A stretch of 10,596 nt of DNA from an uncultured Flavobacteriaceae bacterium (GCA_938074515.1 CALJFV010000022.1:1-10596), one strand, 5' to 3'; positions 1-6,811 are shown, counted from the first letter of the stretch. Notes: generated by a model not told the origin, from the letters alone. Program-made: numbers and translations.

Positions 1-108
1 ATTAGAGTAATGTATGAGCTATTTGACAATGTCGGAACACCTCTTCCAAAAGATAAAAATTTGATCGATTATGGTTTTAAATTTGAGGAAAGAAATAAGA
101 TTAAATAA
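1..108 (+). CDS. C-terminal end of an unidentified protein (partial)
   Basis: The first reading frame is open from the left edge and ends in TAA at 106-108, giving 35 residues. The tail contains YELFDNVG, then PLPKDKN, and ends EERNKIK. It is mixed, charged and fairly soluble-looking, with no membrane segment. I do not recognise a family from so short a piece, and I cannot exclude that it is a chance open frame. A stop followed at once by a palindrome (109-124) and a non-coding spacer fits a real gene end. An internal ATG at 10-12 could also make it a tiny independent ORF, which I consider less likely. Confidence 0.45.
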   Translation: MRVMYELFDNVGTPLPKDKNLIDYGFKFEERNKIK

Positions 109-124
109 AATTTTGATCAAAATT
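109..124. repeat. Perfect 16-base palindrome directly after a stop codon
   Basis: The sequence AATTTTGATCAAAATT is identical to its own reverse complement. It begins on the base after the TAA stop of the upstream partial gene. As RNA it could form a weak six-pair stem closed by GATC; as DNA it could be a dimeric regulator site. No U-run follows it, so it is not a classical intrinsic terminator. Function is inferred only from position and symmetry. Confidence 0.4.
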
Positions 125-282
125 CCGAGCACTTATCAAAATATAAGTTTTTCAAAAATATTGTAGAGACTTTTGTTCTAGATGGCCAAAATTCACCTCA
201 AAAGACAGTAAGTTTAAGTTCTGAATCCGTCAAGCATAATTCGACATCACTCAGAGAAAATTCCTACAAATCGAAGGTTCAA

Positions 283-1296
283 ATGAGCCCTAGAAACCAA
301 AATACAGAGCAAAATTCTACCTCTATCTTGATGTTTTTTCAACAGACCCAAATTTTTTCAAATGGAGTGTTTTATGGTTTTGTTCTGATGCTCGTATTGC
401 TGAATGCCTTTTGTTTCGTTCTTTTCAAAGACAAAACCTTTGGACTTTTTGCTTTGGGCATGACCTCTTTAAGTGCCCTTATTTTTCAATTCGATGGTCT
501 GGCGGCGCTTTTTACCCTAGAATTTAAGGAAAGTCTGTTCTTGGAAATAGGAACCCTTTGGATGCTTACTGCCCTATTTGGTTTGTTTTCTCACCAATAT
601 CTTTTGGCGAAACAATTCGCCCCTAAGCTTCAGATTCTCTCAGGAATCCTTTTGAGTTTAAGTCTTGTGGCCATTGGGTTTTACGTTTTATTAGATTCAA
701 TATTATACGTTCAAATCGCGCAGCTTATTTTGATGAGCCTTGTGGCACGATACCTCTTTCTTGGAATTATACGCGCCAAAGAAAGTGGCTATGCCAAAAT
801 CTTTGTTCTCGCCTCAACCCCCTTTATCATTGTCCTAACGGATCAGTTAATCTACAACCAGCTCGGACAATCTCTATTCGGGCTCAGCGATGGACTCTTA
901 AAGATTAGCGCTACCCTGATGGTGCTCACTATGACCTATGGATTACTCTATAGAATGCAATCCCTAAAAGGCGAGCAAGACATGAGACAACTAGAAATGC
1001 GCATATTCATGGATCGTCAAGAGGCCTTTACAGCGCGTGCCAAAACTGAGAAACTTGTTGAAGACCTCTATCTAGAAAATTTAATCATGCAATATGATCT
1101 CGATGGATTTGAAATCAAATTACTTCAATATATCTCTGAAGGCAAAACCAATGCGGTTATCGCCAAAAAAATGAAGACCACCATTGAAGAAATAGAAGAC
1201 CGTACAAAGGACCTTTATCAAAAACTCGATATCGCAGAACAAATTCGTGAGGACCAGACTCTATTAAAAAGTCAGCCAGACTATCTATACAATTAA
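283..1296 (+). CDS. Seven-transmembrane protein with cytoplasmic LuxR/GerE-like helix-turn-helix
   Basis: This 337-residue protein is a probable membrane-bound signalling regulator. Hydrophobic segments lie at about 29-48, 52-70, 84-104, 115-137, 139-161, 171-190 and 205-224. Basic residues (K49/K51, K110/K115, R164/K166, R224/K229) fall in alternate loops, so the N-terminus should be outside and the C-terminus in the cytoplasm. The core resembles the 7TM unit of 7TMR-DISM sensors, but no extracellular ligand domain precedes it. A charged helical, probably coiled-coil linker (225-270) leads to a LuxR/GerE-type HTH at about 273-316, visible as EIKLLQYISEGKTN, VIAKKM and LYQKLDI. The recognition helix is unusually acidic, so DNA binding is uncertain. 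The start is ATG at 283; ATG at 331 (residue 17) would remove only a polar leader and is also possible. No clear promoter or ribosome site is visible. Ligand and target genes cannot be read from the sequence. Confidence 0.8.
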   Translation: MSPRNQNTEQNSTSILMFFQQTQIFSNGVFYGFVLMLVLLNAFCFVLFKDKTFGLFALGMTSLSALIFQFDGLAALFTLEFKESLFLEIGTLWMLTALFGLFSHQYLLAKQFAPKLQILSGILLSLSLVAIGFYVLLDSILYVQIAQLILMSLVARYLFLGIIRAKESGYAKIFVLASTPFIIVLTDQLIYNQLGQSLFGLSDGLLKISATLMVLTMTYGLLYRMQSLKGEQDMRQLEMRIFMDRQEAFTARAKTEKLVEDLYLENLIMQYDLDGFEIKLLQYISEGKTNAVIAKKMKTTIEEIEDRTKDLYQKLDIAEQIREDQTLLKSQPDYLYN

Positions 1297-1298
1297 GC

Positions 1299-4200
1299 CT
1301 ATTTTATCTTTTGCCATCGCCAATATGAAATGGCACTTAGGAAAACGAAAAAGCTAAGGAGGTAATATATAAAACTCGGCGTTACAGGCACATCGCCGCT
1401 GGCGTACGAGTGTAATCCTGTGAGATAAAAATTCACCCCAAAATAGGTCATCATAATACTGGCGTAAGCAAAAATTGACAGCACATTAAAGGTCCATTTT
1501 CCGCGTAACCCAGGAACGAGTCTACTGTGAATTACAAAGGCATAAATCATAATGCTAATCAGGGCCCAAGTTTCCTTTGGGTCCCAGCCCCAATAGCGCC
1601 CCCAGCTCTCGTTAGCCCATTGACCTCCAAGAAAATTACCAATGGTTAACATCACAAGACCAACGGTCAAAGCCATTTCATTGATTATGGTCAATTCATT
1701 AATATTAAGCATGATTTTATGACGATTTTCTCGAGTCCCGAGGCACATCAAAAGGAGAACCACAGTTCCCAGAATAAGTCCGAGGGTAAAGGGACCGTAA
1801 CTTGCCACAATTACCGCAACATGAATCATCAACCAATAACTGTCTAAAACAGGCTGTAAATTGGCTATTTGCGGATCGAGCCAACTCAAATGAGCAACCC
1901 ATAATAATATAGAAGCGACAAAAGCTGTAGCCGCAACGGTTAAATCACTTTTTCTCCCAAAAGCCAAGCCAAAAAATACAGTGGCCCATGAGACGTATAT
2001 AACACTCTCATAAGCATCACTCCAAGGGGCGTGTCCACTGATATACCATCGTGCCGCTAAAGCTAGGGTCATCCCAATAAATAGCAGCCAAATGAGCCCT
2101 TTGAAGAGTTGAACCGCATAATTCCAAAAAGACTTTGGACTAAAAATTTGAACCACAATGACCACCAACATCAGAACACCAAAAAGCCCAAAGTAGCGAT
2201 AGAGCCGATTAAACGGATCTAAGCGATTGTATGCAATTTCCCAACTGACCCTATTCTCAGACGGATATACAGCGGAACCATAGGTTTGTTGATAACGCTC
2301 TATGGCCTCTAGAGCTTGGTTGGCAATACTTTCATCGCCAGATTGTCGGTACTCGCGCAAGCCCTGAAAATAAATGGGCATGATGCTGCGAATAAATAAC
2401 GAATCTTCAGATTTTAAAGGGGTGGCACTCAGTTCTTGATAGGAAATCCATTTGTTTTCAACAGATCCAGGAATCGGGAAAATTTTTAAAATTCCTCCAC
2501 CCAGGGCCTCATTCAACACGTATGACTTTTCATAGAGCTTGATAAAATCCTTTTCAAATTGGTTAGGATTTGTCTTTGCAGACGCATCAGCAACGTAGCT
2601 GTCGATTTTACTGTTTCCACGCTGGTCAAATAAATCAATTAAGGCTATTTGTCTGGTGTCCGGCTTGACTCCTAATATTTTTTTAATGCTATCATTACGC
2701 CAGTCCAATTTTAAAATAGGAATGCCGTACCACATCATTGGAAACTCAGTCATGGACAAAAACACCTGATCCGGATTGAGCCCTTTATATTGATCTTGAC
2801 CGCTTATTTTTCGCAGTAATTCGCTAGAAAAGGTATTCACTGGTTTCATGCGCCCATTATCCTGCAAGACGAGTCGTCCAAAGGCCTCTGCCTGCACTTT
2901 ATTCACCGCATTAGCCAGAACAATTGAATCAGCCTTTTGACTGCTCATTGCCATGTTCTGGGCGCCGAGTCCCGTAAAAAAGAACGCCAAGGGTAAAAAC
3001 ATTAATGCTTTTTTCTTGCGCTTTACCTTGTCCAACATTTTTTCTAGGTCTTTAAAACGCGTATGCCGATCGAACAAAATAGCCATCAAACCGATATACA
3101 AAAGAAAATAGCCCAAATAAGTGGTGTAAGTCCCCCACCAGTCATGATTGACCGATAAAACAGTGCCCCGCTCATCAGGATCAAAGCTGGCCTGAAAAAA
3201 ACGGTATCCACCATGATCCAAAATGTGATTCATAAAGATATCGTAATCAAAAAATCCGGTCTCATCATTGACAGTAACCTTACTTTTAAATGAAGAATAG
3301 GCCTTTTCTGTACCCGGATATTTTTCTGCAATGAAATCATTTAAAGTGATGCTAAACGGCAATTCATAAGCCTTTGAACCGTAGCTCAGGCCAATGCTCA
3401 AGCCGCCTACCTCCAATACTTTTGGCGCAGGACTGAGGCCTTTTCCGCCCAAAAGCGCAATACGCTCGGTTTGATCTGCTGTCGAGACTTGAACAATCAC
3501 GGCATCATTTCCTGTGGATTCTGAGTCACTGGCTTTGACTAAATCCATCTTTCCGCGCAAGGCTGGTTCGGGAATAACAAAGGCAGTGCCGCCGATTTGA
3601 TATAAGGAACGCAATTCAAGCGTTGCTTTAACCTCAGCTTCTACTAAGCCTTTTTGCTGATCTGCCATGCGCAAATAATCACCAGCAAATGGGGTTTCTA
3701 TAAAATAGAGGCCGTTAATGAATTCAATATTAATAGCCCCGGGAGTCGGCTGATTAAAACTGTAAAGCAGATTGTGGATATTGACAACACTCCCTTCCTT
3801 CAGATAATGTTCATGCCGGGTACCATCTCCGGATTCAACCAGCTTGAGATACAAATCCCCCTGTGGATCTTCCACAAGGCCTTCTTTGGCGTTTGCGATA
3901 TAGTCAACCACACTAAAATCTACCGCCTGTCCGGCATAATCTGTCGACCATTGAGCATCGGGATTTAAGCGTTCCGAAAGTCGTACGAGTTTTGATGGAA
4001 CATTACGGCGCATCAACACACCGTCGACCTGGTAATCTCCATCGATAAATGTGGAAATATAAGTTTGGTCGGATAAAAAGGTGCGTTCGGTGGCCCCTTC
4101 ACGAATATGCATGACGCCTTCAAAACCAATATAACGCGTAATAAAAGCACCAACGATGATGAGTATAAAGGCCAAATGCAAGGTAAGGGTCGCCCATTTT

Positions 4201-4433
4201 TCTTTTTTGTAGAGTCTAAATCGAGCGATATTGCCTGAAAAATTAATGACAAAAAATACCATAATGGCTTCAAACCACCAGGCGTTAAAAATTAATTCAC
4301 GGGCATATGGAGAGGGTGGTTTTGGATATCCTTGATCCATAAATGTGCCTACACCCATCGCTACCGCGAACAGCAGGAATAAAAAAGCCGTCAATCGTGT
4401 CGAAAATAAAAACGCTGCGATTTTTTTCTGCAT
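1299..4433 (-). CDS. ccsBA: Cytochrome c biogenesis protein CcsBA (ResB-CcsA fusion)
   Basis: System II cytochrome c synthase, an inner-membrane protein that exports heme and joins it to CXXCH motifs of c-type cytochromes in the periplasm. I start it at ATG 4433 (1044 residues); a TTG at 4460 would add nine residues but overlaps a promoter-like box. The N-terminal ResB part has membrane helices near 9-27, 53-70 and 82-100, a periplasmic domain (about 101-435) and a fourth helix near 436-455. A signal-peptide-like helix (about 476-491) then leads into a second periplasmic domain carrying RMKPVNTFSSELLRKI. The C-terminal CcsA part has about eight helices and the tryptophan-rich WWD motif (about 936-958, ending WGWDPKETWAL). 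Four histidines sit where CcsBA needs them: H86 and H969 in membrane helices, H871 and H1008 at the periplasmic face. The helix count places the WWD loop and both outer histidines outside. The gene converges on the 7TM regulator and diverges from the 4546 operon. Confidence 0.95.
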   Translation of the reverse strand: MQKKIAAFLFSTRLTAFLFLLFAVAMGVGTFMDQGYPKPPSPYARELIFNAWWFEAIMVFFVINFSGNIARFRLYKKEKWATLTLHLAFILIIVGAFITRYIGFEGVMHIREGATERTFLSDQTYISTFIDGDYQVDGVLMRRNVPSKLVRLSERLNPDAQWSTDYAGQAVDFSVVDYIANAKEGLVEDPQGDLYLKLVESGDGTRHEHYLKEGSVVNIHNLLYSFNQPTPGAINIEFINGLYFIETPFAGDYLRMADQQKGLVEAEVKATLELRSLYQIGGTAFVIPEPALRGKMDLVKASDSESTGNDAVIVQVSTADQTERIALLGGKGLSPAPKVLEVGGLSIGLSYGSKAYELPFSITLNDFIAEKYPGTEKAYSSFKSKVTVNDETGFFDYDIFMNHILDHGGYRFFQASFDPDERGTVLSVNHDWWGTYTTYLGYFLLYIGLMAILFDRHTRFKDLEKMLDKVKRKKKALMFLPLAFFFTGLGAQNMAMSSQKADSIVLANAVNKVQAEAFGRLVLQDNGRMKPVNTFSSELLRKISGQDQYKGLNPDQVFLSMTEFPMMWYGIPILKLDWRNDSIKKILGVKPDTRQIALIDLFDQRGNSKIDSYVADASAKTNPNQFEKDFIKLYEKSYVLNEALGGGILKIFPIPGSVENKWISYQELSATPLKSEDSLFIRSIMPIYFQGLREYRQSGDESIANQALEAIERYQQTYGSAVYPSENRVSWEIAYNRLDPFNRLYRYFGLFGVLMLVVIVVQIFSPKSFWNYAVQLFKGLIWLLFIGMTLALAARWYISGHAPWSDAYESVIYVSWATVFFGLAFGRKSDLTVAATAFVASILLWVAHLSWLDPQIANLQPVLDSYWLMIHVAVIVASYGPFTLGLILGTVVLLLMCLGTRENRHKIMLNINELTIINEMALTVGLVMLTIGNFLGGQWANESWGRYWGWDPKETWALISIMIYAFVIHSRLVPGLRGKWTFNVLSIFAYASIMMTYFGVNFYLTGLHSYASGDVPVTPSFIYYLLSFFVFLSAISYWRWQKIK

Positions 4434-4447
4434 GTCGAAATTTTTGG

Positions 4448-4455
4448 CAAAAATA
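4448..4455 (-). promoter_or_regulatory. Candidate -7 promoter box for ccsBA
   Basis: Read on the minus strand these bases are TATTTTTG, an exact match to the Bacteroidota -7 consensus TAnnTTTG. The ATG at 4433 lies 14 bases beyond the box, leaving room for a very short leader. A TTG start at 4460 would lie upstream of the box and would not be transcribed from it, which favours ATG 4433. I see no TTTG at the usual -33 distance (the nearest, 4484-4487, is 28 bases away), so the call rests on one element. Confidence 0.4.
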
Positions 4456-4500
4456 CGCAAACTATAGTGACTTATCCCCCTGCCAAATCATAGATAAATG

Positions 4501-4518
4501 TTAAGAATTCTGTCTTAA
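4501..4518. promoter_or_regulatory. Inverted repeat in the divergent control region, possible operator
   Basis: TTAAGA and TCTTAA form six-base inverted arms separated by six bases (ATTCTG). The repeat sits between the two outward-facing promoter-like boxes, closer to the rightward one, where it would overlap the -33 region. That placement fits a repressor or activator site, but arms this short and AT-rich can arise by chance. Confidence 0.25.
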
Positions 4519-4533
4519 GCCCCCTTTATTGAT

Positions 4534-4541
4534 TATTTTTG
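4534..4541 (+). promoter_or_regulatory. Candidate -7 promoter box for the rightward operon
   Basis: The octamer TATTTTTG matches the Bacteroidota -7 consensus TAnnTTTG exactly. Only four bases separate it from the ATG at 4546, so transcription would begin at or next to the start codon, giving a leaderless or near-leaderless mRNA. A weak TCTG at 4509-4512, 21 bases upstream, is the best -33 candidate. An alternative is that the true promoter lies further upstream and the box is chance. Confidence 0.35.
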
Positions 4542-4545
4542 AGAC

Positions 4546-5298
4546 ATGATTAAAATCAGTCTTCTAGGATTCGGTAATTTAGGTCAACACTTGGCCGCAC
4601 ATCTAAATTCTGCAGAGGGTATTGACTTGGTCCAAATTTACAGTCCAAGTCAAAAGCAAAAGTCTTTTCAGGGAGTTGAACTCATTAACGATCTGCAGCA
4701 ACTTAGAGGTGCAGACCTATACATCGCCGCCATTAGCGACGATGCCATCGCTGATTTGTCAGGAAAATTGCCTCCGGATATTTGTTTGGTGCATACCTCG
4801 GGTACGGTTGGGATGGATGCTTTGTCCAGACAATCAAAGCGGGGCGTATTTTATCCCCTACAGAGTTTTTCAAAGAATCATAATGTTAGTTTTGATCAAA
4901 TTCCTATTTGCCTGGAATCAAACAATACTGAAACCTTTGTGCTTTTGGAAAGTGTGGCCCGTAAACTCTCCAAAAAAGTGGTTCATATCAATTCCGAACA
5001 ACGATTAGAATTGCACTTTGGGGCTGTCTTAGTGAATAATTTCACCAACCATCTCTACGCTTTGAGTCAAAAACATCTGAAGAGTAAAGGAATTGGCTTT
5101 GATCTACTTCATCCACTGATAGAGGAAACGACAAGAAAAGCCTTAACCCTTGGGGCTATTTCCGCCCAAACCGGTCCGGCAAAACGCGGCGATTTAAATA
5201 CAATTCAGCGGCATTTGAATTTAATCAATGAGGCACAATTAAAAGAAATTTATAACTTACTTTCTGATTCCATCAGAGATCATTCAAAATCAAAATAA
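4546..5298 (+). CDS. Rossmann-like and DUF2520 domain protein, predicted NAD(P)-dependent oxidoreductase
   Basis: A soluble 250-residue protein. The N-terminal Rossmann fold begins at once with ISLLGFGNLG; GFGNLG at 8-13 is the dinucleotide-binding glycine loop. Family landmarks follow: AAISDDAI (61-68), HTSGT (83-87), YPLQSFS (103-109), then an all-helical C-terminal DUF2520 part with HFGAVLVNNFTNHL (157-170) and QTGPAKRGD (208-216). The architecture resembles ketopantoate reductase and 6-phosphogluconate dehydrogenase relatives, where the helical half forms the substrate pocket, but the substrate of this family is, to my knowledge, not established. Length is normal and no key glycine is missing. 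The ATG at 4546 puts the glycine loop at the expected distance from the N-terminus. It is the first gene of the rightward run and its stop lies one base before the next start, so the two are probably translationally coupled. Confidence 0.88.
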   Translation: MIKISLLGFGNLGQHLAAHLNSAEGIDLVQIYSPSQKQKSFQGVELINDLQQLRGADLYIAAISDDAIADLSGKLPPDICLVHTSGTVGMDALSRQSKRGVFYPLQSFSKNHNVSFDQIPICLESNNTETFVLLESVARKLSKKVVHINSEQRLELHFGAVLVNNFTNHLYALSQKHLKSKGIGFDLLHPLIEETTRKALTLGAISAQTGPAKRGDLNTIQRHLNLINEAQLKEIYNLLSDSIRDHSKSK

Positions 5299-5299
5299 A

Positions 5300-5833
5300 T
5301 TGGAGACAAGCTACAAAACCCTTCTCAATGAGATCAAAGCTTTTGTTTTTGACGTGGACGGCGTCTTGACCGACGGTACCGTAATTGTCGATACACAGGG
5401 ACAGTTATTGCGCAATATGAATATAAAAGACGGTTTTGCCTTAAAAGCCGCCGCAGACAAAAAATACCCCATCTGTATCATTTCAGGAGGCACTAATCCC
5501 GGAGTACAAAAAAGATTAGAAGGCCTTGGAATTAGTGAAGTACATCTCGGCGCACACCACAAAAAAGAATTGCTTTTGGATTTTATCAAAAGACATGGCC
5601 TGACCGCAAATCAAGTATGCTATATGGGTGATGATCTACCCGATTATGAAGTGATGACCCTGGTGGGCCTGGCTTGTTGCCCGCAGGACGCGGTACCTGA
5701 AATAAAATCCATTGCCCATTATATTTCGCATCGTTCAGGGGGGAAAGCCTGTGTGCGTGATGTTATCGAGCAAGTACTCAAAACTCAAGGCAACTGGTTT
5801 AATGGGGGCTCGGTTAGCGGTCGTGAAGGATAG
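5300..5833 (+). CDS. KdsC-like HAD-superfamily phosphatase
   Basis: A 177-residue C0-type HAD phosphatase of the KDO-8-phosphate phosphatase (KdsC) family, normally a tetrameric cytoplasmic enzyme. Motif I is DVDGVLTDG (18-26), with D18 as nucleophile and D20 as acid/base. Motif II is ISGG with S62, motif III is K88 or K89, and motif IV is GDDLPD (110-115). The tail GGKACVRDV (147-155) matches the KdsC C-terminal segment. Motif II is followed by GGTNPG rather than the GR of classical KdsC, and no kdsA, kdsB or kdsD is in view, so KDO-8-phosphate as substrate is unproven. The start is TTG at 5300, chosen because no ATG or GTG exists before residue 40 and homologs begin shortly before the FDVDG strand. 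It follows the previous stop by one base and precedes the UbiA gene by ten. Confidence 0.88.
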   Translation: METSYKTLLNEIKAFVFDVDGVLTDGTVIVDTQGQLLRNMNIKDGFALKAAADKKYPICIISGGTNPGVQKRLEGLGISEVHLGAHHKKELLLDFIKRHGLTANQVCYMGDDLPDYEVMTLVGLACCPQDAVPEIKSIAHYISHRSGGKACVRDVIEQVLKTQGNWFNGGSVSGREG

Positions 5834-5843
5834 TTGACCCATT

Positions 5844-6800
5844 ATGCTGCCTAAATTCTTTTATTCTTTACGGCGGGTAATTTCTGGTTTTCGCCCTCTG
5901 AATCTACTTTTAATTTTCGGCCTGCATCAAATAATACAGTTGGTCTACAGCAGGCATTATCTCAGTCATAATCTCCAGGAGCACCCGCCCGAACTCCTTT
6001 GTGTCCTTAACCAATTGATGTGGGCGAGCATCGCTTTGGCTGCGGCGGGTTATTTAATCAACGATTACTACGATCAGCGCACTGACGCCATCAACAAGCC
6101 TGAGAAAAAGCCCAATCTGTTAATTTCCCATAAGGTCGTTTTTTGGCCCTTTTGGATGTCGCTCAACCTCATTGCTTTTTATTTGGGATTCATTATCGAT
6201 GATACGGTTGAACATTCAAATTATGTCTGTTTATTTATCGTCATTAGTGTCGTCCTTTTTGGCTACAATCTTTCTCGATGGAGTAAATTTATCATAGGGC
6301 CCATATTAATTTCTGCCCTAGTTGCGCTCAACCTTATTCTGGCGCAGGATTTAGCTTTGAATCATTATGCCAAAGCCCTGACCGATATATCTTATGACGC
6401 AGTTGAGGCCTTATTTGCCCCGACGAAACATTGGATTTGGCGTATTGCTTTTTTGGGCTTTATTTCGAATTTCATTAGAGAACTTATCAAAGACATCGAG
6501 GATATTAATGGGGATCAAAACGCCGGGCGCAGAACCCTGCCAGTAGTTTTGGGGGTCGCGCGTACTGCGAATATTGCGGTAGCTTTTGGTATTATTTTGG
6601 TGCTGAGTCTTGGGGTATTTGCGGCCATCGCGTTTAACTCGAGTATTCCCTTAGGGGTAAATTTGACTGTGGCCTTGGCATTGGCCGTTTGGATTACATA
6701 CAAATGCACTAAAATTGAAAGACCAAGCCAAGCCAAGTCCTTATCTTTGACCTTAAAATTATTGCTAGTCTTAGGCCTCTTGAGCCTTTATTGGCTGTAA
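5844..6800 (+). CDS. UbiA-family polyprenyltransferase
   Basis: A 318-residue integral membrane enzyme that transfers a polyprenyl group from a diphosphate donor to an acceptor. Both metal-diphosphate motifs are intact: NDYYDQRTD (73-81, D74, D77 and D81) and KDIEDINGD (216-224, D217, D220 and D224), each on the same side of the membrane between helices. About eight to nine hydrophobic helices are visible, beginning near 17-35 and ending 304-318. Flavobacterial homologs are usually labelled geranylgeranylglycerol-phosphate geranylgeranyltransferase, after the archaeal ether-lipid enzyme. Quinone or heme prenylation are alternatives, and the acceptor cannot be read from the sequence. The gene starts ten bases after the phosphatase and ends eleven bases before maf, so all are probably co-transcribed. 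The protein ends in hydrophobic residues without a soluble tail. Confidence 0.88.
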   Translation: MLPKFFYSLRRVISGFRPLNLLLIFGLHQIIQLVYSRHYLSHNLQEHPPELLCVLNQLMWASIALAAAGYLINDYYDQRTDAINKPEKKPNLLISHKVVFWPFWMSLNLIAFYLGFIIDDTVEHSNYVCLFIVISVVLFGYNLSRWSKFIIGPILISALVALNLILAQDLALNHYAKALTDISYDAVEALFAPTKHWIWRIAFLGFISNFIRELIKDIEDINGDQNAGRRTLPVVLGVARTANIAVAFGIILVLSLGVFAAIAFNSSIPLGVNLTVALALAVWITYKCTKIERPSQAKSLSLTLKLLLVLGLLSLYWL

Positions 6801-6811
6801 AATCAAATAAC

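Noticed and set aside
78..85. TAAATTTG, an exact TAnnTTTG match upstream of the 7TM-LuxR gene
   Set aside because: It lies inside the upstream coding tail, about 200 bases from the start codon, and the nearest TTTG (60-63) is only 14 bases upstream, so spacing is poor.
209..216. TAAGTTTA as a -7 box for the 7TM-LuxR gene
   Set aside because: It misses the final G of the consensus and has no TTTG at a suitable distance; too weak to annotate.
1312..1335. TGCCAT/ATGGCA inverted repeat as an intrinsic terminator
   Set aside because: The six-pair stem has a 12-base loop, no U-run on either strand, and lies within ccsBA codons.
3654..3968. 104-codon open frame on the + strand opposite ccsBA
   Set aside because: It lies wholly antisense to the well-supported periplasmic ResB domain, has no recognisable motif and no promoter; best explained as a shadow frame.
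6791..6811. TTG start for maf giving seven extra residues
   Set aside because: It would overlap the prenyltransferase end, and the added MAVKSNN is not a family feature; ATG at 6812 is well placed before the ASGSPRR strand.
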